This document shows positions 44,287-51,638 of a DNA stretch of 64,000 bases, in pieces (position 1 is the stretch's first letter; each line of letters opens with the position of its first letter). The stretch is from contig NZ_JBFDAH010000024.1 in assembly GCF_040719265.1 (NCBI RefSeq), positions 1 through 64,000 of the forward strand, read 5' to 3'. Both the position numbers and the translations under genes were made by a program. Below the pieces are notes generated by a model. The model was not told where the DNA came from. It saw only the letters and a list, made by a program, of their open reading frames with translations, and did not search any database. The stretch comes from Aliikangiella maris. Lineage in GTDB: Bacteria; Pseudomonadota; Gammaproteobacteria; Enterobacterales; Kangiellaceae.

Positions 44287-44611
44287 AGTAGTCTCCTACA
44301 ACAATAAAGGAGCGAAATTTTATAGTTGGCTTAACTAGCCCAGATACGCGAGTCAGACAAACAATGCCCAACTTATCTAATGTTTTCAGTGTTCTCGACA
44401 CATTGCTGACCGCTCGGCCTGTCAGCGTGGCCAGCTCAGTGATCGATTGCGGCTGTTGCTCGGCGATTACTTTTAACAACTGCTGGTTTTCTTTCGACAG
44501 CACATTGGCTACCGATTTCAGCGAGTCGAACCAGATATCAACGGGGTAATCGGAGTCGGGCGTTTGCCCTTTAATCCCTATGACACAGCGCGATTGTTTT
44601 GCGTTTTTCAT
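44279..44611 (-). CDS. Winged-helix regulator of the restriction operon (HVO_A0114-like)
   Basis: 110 residues: I-W-F-D-S-L-K-S-V-A-N-V-L-S-K-E-N-Q, then the helix-turn-helix S-I-T-E-L-A-T-L-T-G-R-A-V-S-N-V-S-R-T-L-K and wing R-V-S-G-L-V-K-P-T. This pattern is that of HVO_A0114-family DNA-binding proteins, often autoregulators or antitoxins of small modules. First gene of the operon, overlapping the methylase by 8 bases. A TTATCA-N5-TGATAA palindrome on its promoter is the obvious operator. Controlling methylase before nuclease expression is a typical role for such regulators. Confidence 0.8.
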   Translation of the reverse strand: MKNAKQSRCVIGIKGQTPDSDYPVDIWFDSLKSVANVLSKENQQLLKVIAEQQPQSITELATLTGRAVSNVSRTLKTLDKLGIVCLTRVSGLVKPTIKFRSFIVVGDYCE

Positions 44612-44702
44612 TGCTTTACTCGCATAGCTTACTTGGCCCCTTTGCTCACTAGGTTCCCAGAAAGTCGATAAAACAGCGCTTGGCCAATAAAAAGACTGTA
44701 CG

Positions 44703-44740
44703 TTTATACATAAGCCGCAGATCTTATCAACAACTGATAA
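44703..44740 (-). promoter_or_regulatory. Promoter and operator of the restriction operon
   Basis: On the minus strand TTGATA (44730-44725), a 16-base spacer and TATAAA (44708-44703) form a sigma-70 promoter about 95 bases before the regulator start. The palindrome TTATCA-N5-TGATAA (44724-44740) covers the -35 box. Confidence 0.6.
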
Positions 44741-44782
44741 TAGCGCAAGGATATTTTCCGTTTAGGACGATTACAAGCCCTC

Positions 44783-44810
44783 GTACACAGTAAGTACACA
44801 ACCAGTACAC
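44783..44810. repeat. Three GTACAC iterons with exact 11-bp spacing
   Basis: GTACAC at 44783, 44794 and 44805, each separated by 5 bases, so all lie on one helix face. About 80-100 bases upstream of the predicted transcription start. Candidate binding array for an activator or the regulator. Confidence 0.65.
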
Positions 44811-44932
44811 TAGCGGTATTGTCCGCTTTAGACTTTATACCTCGCCCAGCCCTTGTATTGACTGGCGGTGCACTGCAAGGCGACAAGCCCACACAGGATT
44901 CATCGCCTTTTTAGTCATCCAAAATACAGCCT

Positions 44933-45400
44933 TTAACACAGTACAGGGCTTAGGCCTTGAGCCACATAACGCAAACAAGACGCCGACTCCCTTGGGTTAA
45001 CTCGCTGAGTAAACTGACTAAATGCTGAAAAATCGTCAGCATGGTCATCGTCAAAATATTCGTCATACTTCTCAAGGGAAAAAATTAGCAACTGCCACTC
45101 ATCGCTTTGATGCACATGAAACCCATCTATTGAAAAGCCGAGCAACGGATCGGGAAGCGTTCCAGCTGGTAGCTTGATGTAGGCATCGATTGATCCCCAA
45201 TCGGCATAGTAAAAACCGATATCAAAGTACTTTAACATCAGCTCAAAAGGCTCTGCCTTTAGATCACTAAAGGTGTAATACACCTGAAAGGACGTAGCGC
45301 TGATCTCGGCACGGCTTGAAATGGCTCTGAGTGCTTGACGTGCTTTAGCATCTAAATACCCAGCCAGACACTCAAATTTATAGTATTGGTATTCGCTCAC
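44933..45400 (-). CDS. Truncated 'YQYYEFQ'-type conserved protein of unknown function
   Basis: 155 residues. The first 90 residues (Y-Q-Y-Y-K-F-E-C-L-A-G-Y-L, A-L-R-A-I-S-S-R-A-E-I-S-A-T-S-F, E-L-M-L-K-Y-F-D, Y-Y-A-D-W-G-S) match the opening of a conserved bacterial family that usually continues for 200 or more further residues and is often found beside SWIM-zinc-finger proteins; my memory of this family is not precise. Here homology fades after about residue 130 and the end (L-S-P-V-L-C) looks accidental, so the gene is probably 3'-truncated. Starts 10 bases after the broken SEC-C gene. Confidence 0.55.
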   Translation of the reverse strand: MSEYQYYKFECLAGYLDAKARQALRAISSRAEISATSFQVYYTFSDLKAEPFELMLKYFDIGFYYADWGSIDAYIKLPAGTLPDPLLGFSIDGFHVHQSDEWQLLIFSLEKYDEYFDDDHADDFSAFSQFTQRVNPRESASCLRYVAQGLSPVLC

Positions 45401-45410
45401 GATGACCTTG

Positions 45411-46414
45411 CTAGATATCTATTGTGAATTGAAAAGTTTGTTTTAATAAAGGCAGTACCTGTACCGTTCTACCAATAGGTTCCGTGTTTAAAAAACGCCT
45501 TGGATCAATGCTCACAAATCCCCAAAACTGTAAAAATCGCTCAATAAACCGTGATTCGATGAGCATGCTTAGCTTTCTTTCCGGCGAGAAGTAATTATCT
45601 GCTGGGAAACCCTGTAGTAAATCGGGGAAAGCTGTCATCACTTCTTCTACCAGTTGATTCACCTTGTTGTGGCTTTGAATGCGCCACAACATAAACAGCC
45701 AAAAGGGCCGCAAGTCGGCATCATACTCAAAACCGTCCAAATAGCCCCAATTATATTTGCTGATGGCGGCCTCTAACATAGGTTTGAAAAAGGTCTGTAT
45801 GCCTAGCGCTTGATACTGCTTTTGCGCTGATTTTTTTATATGGTAGCGACCGCTTCGCCGATAAATAATGCCACTAATTTCGGCGAGCACTCTGGTGTAG
45901 TGTAAGGCATTGAACTTGTCTTCATTACTGCCTGCAAACTCGCTGATACTGATATTTACAGGAAACTGAGCAACAGCAAACTCAGGTAATAACTCACTGG
46001 CCTGTTTGACCAACTTAGTCGGCAAGTTGCCTTTACTGGTGGCTTTGAATGAGCCTTCTTGCGCCATGGCCTCATCAAGAATAAGCGCTAAATAGCGCAT
46101 CACTGGGCTGGCAGAATTACAGTGGGTGTGCAGATGCTCACCCACTGTAATTCAGCAAAAGGCGCATACAGCCAATTGGCCATTTGCGTTGGCGTTACGC
46201 CACAAAAATCGGGATGAGGTTGATTATTGCGATGGTGCACTTTGTGCTGCAAGGCTGCGTTGAGTTCATCAAGACTCAAATTTGGGTTCATTGCCAGCAT
46301 GGTTTCAACATCATCGAAGACTTGAGCATGTTGCTTGGAAACACTGCTCATACAACAACGTTTAAATTTTTTACCACTGCCACAATGGCAAGGATCGTTT
46401 CGGCCGAGCTTCAT
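45411..46414 (-). pseudogene. SEC-C motif protein split by a frameshift at an inverted repeat
   Basis: The first part (46414-46100) starts M-K-L-G-R-N-D-P-C-H-C-G-S-G-K-K-F-K-R-C-C, a complete SEC-C zinc motif, and continues C-G-V-T-P-T-Q-M-A-N-W-L-Y-A-P-F. The rest lies in another frame (46145-45411) as S-P-V-M-R-Y-L-A-L-I-L-D-E-A, K-A-T-S-K-G-N-L-P and on to F-Q-F-T-I-D-I. In intact relatives, often grouped with plasmid pRiA4b ORF-3 proteins, these parts form one protein of about 350 residues. The break coincides with a perfect 15-bp inverted repeat. Both pieces might be made, but a normal product cannot. Confidence 0.7.
46114..46153. repeat. Perfect 15-bp inverted repeat inside the SEC-C gene
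   Basis: GAATTACAGTGGGTG (46114-46128) and its exact complement (46139-46153) flank a 10-base loop. It lies exactly where the reading frame shifts. Confidence 0.85.
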
Positions 46415-46432
46415 TGCTGTCCTTCCTTACTG

Positions 46433-47782
46433 TTATAGAAAAAGCGCTGCATTTTCTTGTTTACGCTGATCCAATGTCTTAGCAATCGCAGATACTGTTA
46501 TTTTACTGATCCCTTGCTGCCGTGCAAGATGAGTAAACTGGCCGATGGCTTCTGCAACTTCTTCAATGACTTGCCTTGCATCATTCCAATTCGCAAAGCC
46601 AGCACTAGTAGCAAGTTTTTGCATCACCTTAAGCGGTGGCGCTTTGCCATAACCTCCGAACGCAGTGGCGTGTTCGTTGAATGGATGTGGGCTGTAAGTA
46701 ACATCGTAAAAAGGGGCGGGATCCCATTGACCGTCATCCGCTTGCAAAAACGCCCAGTTTTTACTGTGGTCGTCTTGATTAGACGACAGCAGGTTAAAAA
46801 CGGCACGGCGAAATTGCAGTTGTCCAGCAGCGGGGGATTTACACAACTGACGGCTGGCTTTGATCAAGTCAATATAATCTAAACTTGGCGTTCGAAAGTC
46901 TGCATCCAGCAGCCCGCAAGCGCTGTGCATATGCAATCGGCCTGAACTCAGTTGACTGCCTGAGTCGGCCTGTTCAGTGATATAATCAAAACGCTTAAGC
47001 GCTAACCAGGCAGATGCACCGCTTGAAGATGGTGCTTCAATGAGTTGCCAGACTGGTGGTTGACACTTGGCAAGCTCGGCCATTTGTAAATAAACCGCCT
47101 CACACAAACCTTCTTCATGGCCGAGCGCTAGATTCTTCGAGGTAAATTTAATCAGCCACGCTTTATCGCCAGGCTTTGCAAAGGTTCGACAAAGCTGGGC
47201 TTCCCCAGCAGGCATATAAATCTGCGCCTTGGGCCTTGCCCCACCCGAACTACCACCCGTGACTAATGCAGCCAACACCTGTTGCGTATGACCATCTAAC
47301 TCATCGTGGTTGTCGTCCATATAATCTGACATTGAAGTATCAAACAGCGTTTGTGCTTCTAAGCCCAAAGTTGCTAAATCAATATCCGCATGCGTCGTGG
47401 CTGAAAACTCAGACACCGGAGAAAAAGACAGCGCACCCATTCCTTTATCACCAACAAAGGCTAACCTATCCATCGCTGTTAATTGATTAGGCAGGATGCC
47501 CTGTTGCCGGAAAATACGATCTTGTAACAACATGCCCCAGCCATCGGGCAAACAATCTCCAAATACGCCATGTATACCTTGGTGCGGTGCTTTAGGTGCG
47601 GCTTGAACTTGCGCATTCGCTTGCAAGGTAAACGGTGATAAATTGCCAAACTGCTGCAAATAGTCGTCAGCATACTGAAAAAAAACGCCTTGCCGATTCT
47701 GCGCCAAGACTCCAACAGATATCTGTTCACCTGAGCTTAACGTACGAGTTACGGCGAGTTTTTGAATGGGTTTAAAACTCAT
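46433..47782 (-). CDS. hipA: HipA-family serine/threonine kinase toxin
   Basis: 449 residues. HipA N-terminal domain (S-V-G-V-L-A-Q-N), glycine loop V-T-G-G-S-S-G-G-A-R-P-K-A near residue 175, substrate-lysine strand A-W-L-I-K-F, catalytic loop N-Q-D-D-H-S-K-N-W-A-F and D-V-T-Y-S-P metal motif, so all kinase residues are present. HipA toxins phosphorylate glutamyl-tRNA synthetase or similar targets and induce dormancy. Overlaps hipB by 11 bases, the standard order. Ends 18 bases before the SEC-C gene. Confidence 0.92.
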   Translation of the reverse strand: MSFKPIQKLAVTRTLSSGEQISVGVLAQNRQGVFFQYADDYLQQFGNLSPFTLQANAQVQAAPKAPHQGIHGVFGDCLPDGWGMLLQDRIFRQQGILPNQLTAMDRLAFVGDKGMGALSFSPVSEFSATTHADIDLATLGLEAQTLFDTSMSDYMDDNHDELDGHTQQVLAALVTGGSSGGARPKAQIYMPAGEAQLCRTFAKPGDKAWLIKFTSKNLALGHEEGLCEAVYLQMAELAKCQPPVWQLIEAPSSSGASAWLALKRFDYITEQADSGSQLSSGRLHMHSACGLLDADFRTPSLDYIDLIKASRQLCKSPAAGQLQFRRAVFNLLSSNQDDHSKNWAFLQADDGQWDPAPFYDVTYSPHPFNEHATAFGGYGKAPPLKVMQKLATSAGFANWNDARQVIEEVAEAIGQFTHLARQQGISKITVSAIAKTLDQRKQENAALFL

Positions 47783-48062
47783 CTTTTAGCACCTCATCAA
47801 TACTCATGGGTATAGCAGCGCGTTCTTTACTAGGTTGCGTGAGCTGATAAAGCCTATCTAGCGAATCAAGGGTCTGCCATAGCAACAGCAATTGGCGAAA
47901 TGAAATTTGCCCCGTCAACTCAAACTTCTTAATGGTGGCCGCAGGTACGCAGCTTCGCTCAGCAAGCGCCGCTCGTGACAGCTTTGCCTGCTTGCGTAAC
48001 TCACGTAAATAAGCCGCATAGGCTTGGCTTACATCGGTATCATCAAGTAAGGTAAAATTCAT
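47772..48062 (-). CDS. hipB: HipB-like antitoxin / XRE repressor
   Basis: 96 residues from ATG 48062 (M-N-F-T-L-L-D-D). An upstream ATG at 48095 overlaps the predicted -10 box and so cannot be the start. The XRE helix-turn-helix is L-R-K-Q-A-K-L-S-R-A-A-L-A-E-R-S-C-V-P-A-A-T-I-K-K-F-E, separated here as R-K-Q-A-K-L-S and S-C-V-P-A-A-T. It binds HipA and represses the operon; two palindromic operators lie just upstream. Confidence 0.85.
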   Translation of the reverse strand: MNFTLLDDTDVSQAYAAYLRELRKQAKLSRAALAERSCVPAATIKKFELTGQISFRQLLLLWQTLDSLDRLYQLTQPSKERAAIPMSIDEVLKDEF

Positions 48063-48076
48063 CCGCAAAGACCAAG

Positions 48077-48135
48077 TGGATACAGTTATATCCATTATAG
48101 CGAAATAAATCAGAAAGTGGACACTATAATATCCA
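48077..48135 (-). promoter_or_regulatory. hipBA promoter with two HipB operators
   Basis: TGGATA-N6-TATCCA (48077-48094) and TGGACA-N6-TATCCA (48118-48135), 41 bp apart start to start (about four helix turns). TATAAT on the minus strand (48099-48094) lies between them, touching the first. E. coli HipB uses TATCC-N8-GGATA; here the arms are in reversed order. Confidence 0.7.
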
Positions 48136-48280
48136 TCAGTGCGTAGGGTGTTGAAATAATTACTCGATAAAGCCCTTCAAAACTGCTATGTTTTATCTCT
48201 AACAGCAGCATAAAAACGGCACTGTTTTTCCGTAGTCATAGCCAAGAAGCACCACTAAGATTTAGTAAAAGCCAGAGGCA

Positions 48281-48303
48281 AGTGGTGGGCAGTTTGGTGG
48301 GCA
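48281..48303 (+). repeat. Two iterons near the right island end
   Basis: AGTGGTGGGCAG followed by TTTGGTGGGCA. The 23 bases match the left-end copy at 38461-38483 at all but two positions and in the same orientation. Confidence 0.75.
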
Positions 48304-48372
48304 AACAAGCATTTTTGAACGGTTTCTTTTCGATAACTCATTGAGTTTGTTAGGGTCTAGGCCGCTACTCAA

Positions 48373-48397
48373 TGAGCAGATCCAGAATATTGAGTAA
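48373..48397 (+). repeat. Right att-like repeat (second copy of the yicC 3' end)
   Basis: Encodes E-Q-I-Q-N-I-E-stop in frame after TGAGCA, with synonymous differences from the left copy. No yicC homology lies upstream of it, which is what a displaced original 3' end would look like. Confidence 0.7.
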
Positions 48398-49086
48398 CTT
48401 CAATGATGGCTTGTTGTTATTGGTAGAAAAAAGCGGTTTGATAGGCTTCATCAAAAATGGTGAAAGTTTATAGCATGATGATAGGTTTAATAAAATTTAA
48501 GTTTCTTAAGCAAATTATTAAGTCGTCTGTTACATCGAAACTTAATCATAACGAACGATTATTGTGTAGATAGTGGTTGTATGAACAATAAACAGTAAGT
48601 TTTCAAATCGGAGTGGGCAGGAGTTGTTTTGTTGCCTACTCTTATTTGACGCAGTTAGATTTGACTTGATTGATCACATAAAACCAATGTGAATTATTTT
48701 TGTGTTACACAGTGTGGTGAAAGAACATTCAACTAGAGACTTCTTTGAATGAAAAACATAAAAATATTTTACTTTTTTCGGATAGGTTTAATTCATTCTT
48801 CTGTTGTTTTCTTTTCGTTTTTTAATGCGCGACGGTATTTAAATACGAATAAAATCATCTTTCACTTTGAATTTTTTGATTTTATTTCAAAATTTAAATT
48901 TTAATCATGATGGCTGAAAGAATTGATTTTTCCGCATGAAAAATGGGCTAATTAACTTGGATATTCAAAAATAAAATAATATCTTAAAAATAATTTTAAT
49001 GTACCAATAAGACAAATTGATTGTGGTTATAATGCTATTTTTTGAATATAGGTAAAAATTTTTACTTGGAATGGAGTTTTTAGACA
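48398..49086. other. AT-rich gap between the island and the SDR gene
   Basis: No gene found. The DNA is strongly AT-rich near 48770-48990. GGAATGGAG at 49070 serves as ribosome site for the SDR gene. Confidence 0.5.
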
Positions 49087-49845
49087 TTGAAAAAAGTTGC
49101 ATTAGTTACCGGCGCAGCTACCGGAATAGGTTCTGAAGTTGCGCGACAATTAAGTGAAGATTGGAATCTGGCATTACATACAAGAAAGAATGAACAATCA
49201 CTCAGTAAAACAGCAGAACTCTGCCAGACTTTTGGTGCAGATACTTTATTAACTTACAGAGATTTTTCTCAGCTTGATCAGGTTGATGAATCATGCAAAA
49301 AATTGATTGATGAAGTGGTATTAAAATTTGATCGAATAGATGCTTTAGTGATCAATGCCGGTTATGCAAAAATATTTGATATTAACAGCTTTTGTACGCA
49401 AGATTTATTAACTGCATATAGTACGATTACCGGTCAATTTTTAGCGTTAATTAAACATGCAATGCCTTACTTAAAAAAGAGTCGTGATGCTCGAATTATT
49501 TTTGTTTCTTCTTTTACAACTAAAAAAGCTAACAATCAATGTGGAAACTTTACCTTAACCGCTGCCGCTAAATCGGCTGCGCAATCTTTAATTAGTTCAT
49601 TGGCGTTGGAACATATTAAAAATAACATTACGATTAATGCTGTACTGCCGGGATTTATTCAAAAAGATGAAGCAGCAAAGTCAGCGATGACTCATGAACA
49701 ATGGGCCGAAATTATTGAAGAAATTCCTGCTAAGCGATTAGGATTGCCGCTAGATGTCGCTAGAGTGGTCAAGTTTTTAATTGATGAAAAATCGAGCTAT
49801 ATAACTGGACAGCTTATTTCGGTTGATGGCGGGATTTCTTTGTAA
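49087..49845 (+). CDS. Short-chain dehydrogenase/reductase lacking the catalytic tyrosine
   Basis: 252 residues from TTG 49087, behind GGAG. Rossmann motif T-G-A-A-T-G-I-G, I-N-A-G-Y, Ser in V-S-S-F-T-T and the FabG-like end Y-I-T-G-Q-L-I-S-V-D-G-G are present. The YxxxK motif, however, reads T-A-A-A-K, so Thr replaces the proton-donating Tyr. The enzyme may be inactive, use another mechanism or serve as a binding protein. Single gene between the island and gmk; its AT-rich surroundings suggest acquisition. Confidence 0.8.
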   Translation: MKKVALVTGAATGIGSEVARQLSEDWNLALHTRKNEQSLSKTAELCQTFGADTLLTYRDFSQLDQVDESCKKLIDEVVLKFDRIDALVINAGYAKIFDINSFCTQDLLTAYSTITGQFLALIKHAMPYLKKSRDARIIFVSSFTTKKANNQCGNFTLTAAAKSAAQSLISSLALEHIKNNITINAVLPGFIQKDEAAKSAMTHEQWAEIIEEIPAKRLGLPLDVARVVKFLIDEKSSYITGQLISVDGGISL

Positions 49846-50600
49846 TTAACAGAGTCATTCTTTGATGCACTATGACCAAATTGCAATTGATATTTTTGCC
49901 ATTTGGCATCTGTTTTTGCATAAATGTTAAATATATCCGGGTAGCTGTCATTCCACCATTTTGTTATTACACCGTTCGACAGTGCAATTTAACATCACTG
50001 TGTTGTCAAGCTACCTTGAAGTGATGTTCTATTCTTATTATCTTCTGCTTGTTATATCTAAAGCCTTATTCTATTTAAAATAAGGTCATCATTTGTGGTT
50101 TGTTGGGTGCGTGATATTTATCGAGGTATTGAGTCGAGGGTTCTTTGATCTCATAAAGCTGATAAGTTACTGCTAAAATAGAACTAGTCTTTGTTGGTAA
50201 CTGTGTCATTTTAACGACAAATATTGCCTTAGATTCGGGGCTATCATATAGTTATTAAACTGATTTGAACAAATTGAATATGGTCCGATATTTTGACTTG
50301 TAATCGGCTTGCAATGGCAAATATGCGGATAAAAATGATAATTTTAATTAGATGTTTGGACTAAATAGCTGAATTTCCCGAAGGATGCGATATTTTAGGG
50401 TAATGATAATTTCAGGTCGTGATAATTTCGGGTAATATAGTGTTTCCTGTCTGAGTACTGATCGTCTGTCGTACTTTCAGTCTGGTGAATTAATGCCGAA
50501 AGTATATTGCTAATTAACTGGTATATTGTTTTGCATAAGAATACTGAATTTGGCAATGTTTTTGATTTAACTATTTTTGATTGATTTAGGTAATGAGTGC
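49846..50600. other. Long gap before gmk
   Basis: No supported gene. It has a small hairpin (CCTTATT...AATAAGG near 50070-50092) and a 16-bp imperfect tandem repeat containing GATAATTTC near 50403-50434. A minus-strand open frame at 50395-50622 has no homology or ribosome site. Confidence 0.5.
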
Positions 50601-51230
50601 ATGAGTAATATTGATTTGGCAAAAGGGAATCTCTATGTTGTTTCTGCGCCCTCTGGTGCAGGTAAAACCAGCTTACTCAAAGCCTTAATATCTCAGCTGA
50701 ATACAGTTGAAACCTCGGTATCTCATACAACCCGTGCCAAACGAGTTGGTGAAAAAGAGGGAGTCGATTATTATTTTGTCAATGTCGATGAATTTACTCA
50801 ATTAATCGGCGATGGTGCTTTTTTAGAACATGCCGAAGTTTTTGATAATTTTTATGGTACCAGTAAAGCCTCTATTGAAAAGCAGCTGGATAATGGTATT
50901 GACGTTATTTTAGAAATAGACTGGCAAGGTGCCAGACAAATCAGACAACAATTACCACAAAGTCGCTCCATCTTCATTCTACCACCCTCAAAATCTGCCT
51001 TAAGGCAACGCCTTGAAGGGAGAGGGCAGGACGATGCTAAAGTCATTGAAAATCGAATGCTAGCGGCTAAAAACGAAATGTCACACTTTAATGAATATGA
51101 CTACCTGGTAATCAATGATGATTTTTCAACTGCAGTTGATGAACTGAAAGCCATTATTATTGCTGAAAGACAAAAAATTGAGCGACAGCAAAAAAAATAC
51201 GCCTATTTGTTGAGCAATCTTTTGGACTAG
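50601..51230 (+). CDS. gmk: Guanylate kinase
   Basis: 209 residues from ATG 50601 (an in-frame TTG at 50577 is less likely). P-loop S-A-P-S-G-A-G-K-T, GMP-binding S-H-T-T-R, Y-Y-F-V and E-F, lid L-E-I-D-W-Q-G-A-R-Q-I-R, R-L-E-G-R-G-Q-D. It converts GMP to GDP, supplying GTP and indirectly ppGpp metabolism. First gene of the gmk-rpoZ-spoT string. Confidence 0.97.
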   Translation: MSNIDLAKGNLYVVSAPSGAGKTSLLKALISQLNTVETSVSHTTRAKRVGEKEGVDYYFVNVDEFTQLIGDGAFLEHAEVFDNFYGTSKASIEKQLDNGIDVILEIDWQGARQIRQQLPQSRSIFILPPSKSALRQRLEGRGQDDAKVIENRMLAAKNEMSHFNEYDYLVINDDFSTAVDELKAIIIAERQKIERQQKKYAYLLSNLLD

Positions 51231-51338
51231 TTGGAATTTTAAGGTAAACTATGCGCCCTTTCGCTCAGGGCATTGTAAATAGAGCGAATTTTAGGCATGA
51301 GTTAAATTTTTTTAATGTATATTATGCGGGAGTAACCA

Positions 51339-51584
51339 ATGGCACGAGTTACTGTAGAAGATGCAGTTGATACAATCGGTAATCGATTCGATTTAATTAT
51401 GGTCGCTTCAAAGCGGGCACGCCAGTTAGCAACTGGTGGTAAAGATCCTATGGTTGATTGGGATAATGATAAGCCAACAGTCGTCGCATTACGCGAAATC
51501 GAAGAAAAACTGGTAAATGCTGATAATGTTGACCGATTAGGCGCGTCTCAATCTGATGACTCAAGTGATATTGTCACGGAGTAA
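51339..51584 (+). CDS. rpoZ: RNA polymerase omega subunit
   Basis: 81 residues: M-A-R-V-T-V-E-D-A-V-D, N-R-F-D-L-I-M-V-A-S-K-R-A-R-Q-L, N-D-K-P-T-V-V-A-L-R-E-I. It stabilises beta' folding and is part of one ppGpp site on RNA polymerase. Ribosome site GGGAG. Lies between gmk and spoT as usual. Confidence 0.97.
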   Translation: MARVTVEDAVDTIGNRFDLIMVASKRARQLATGGKDPMVDWDNDKPTVVALREIEEKLVNADNVDRLGASQSDDSSDIVTE

Positions 51585-51638
51585 TAGGCGTAATTGTTGA
51601 CTAAGTCTGTATTATTTGAGTCTGTTTGGGGGGATTGA

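Larger units (their letters stand above)
44612..44932. other. Regulatory gap upstream of the restriction operon
   Basis: No gene accepted; one minus-strand open frame at 44704-44892 covers the promoter and iterons and lacks a ribosome site. The gap holds a promoter, a palindrome and three GTACAC iterons, described separately. Confidence 0.5.
38383..48397. mobile_element. 10-kb defence island inserted in the 3' end of yicC, no integrase seen
   Basis: Bounded by two 25-base copies of the yicC 3' end (38383-38407 and 48373-48397), with GTGGGCA iterons just inside each end. Nearly all genes inside are on the minus strand: a methylase/McrB-like/DUF2357 operon with its regulator, a truncated gene, a broken SEC-C gene and hipBA. 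It interrupts the rph-yicC-gmk-rpoZ-spoT order common in related gammaproteobacteria, and parts of it look clearly richer in G+C than the flanks. No tyrosine or serine recombinase remains, so it is decayed or moved in trans. Confidence 0.75.

Noticed and set aside
44704..44892. Minus-strand open frame of 62 codons upstream of the restriction operon
   Set aside because: It covers the promoter, palindrome and iterons and lacks a ribosome site.
46100..46145. Programmed ribosomal frameshifting in the SEC-C gene
   Set aside because: No slippery heptamer is evident at the overlap, and the palindrome is better explained as a mutation product; kept only as a secondary possibility.
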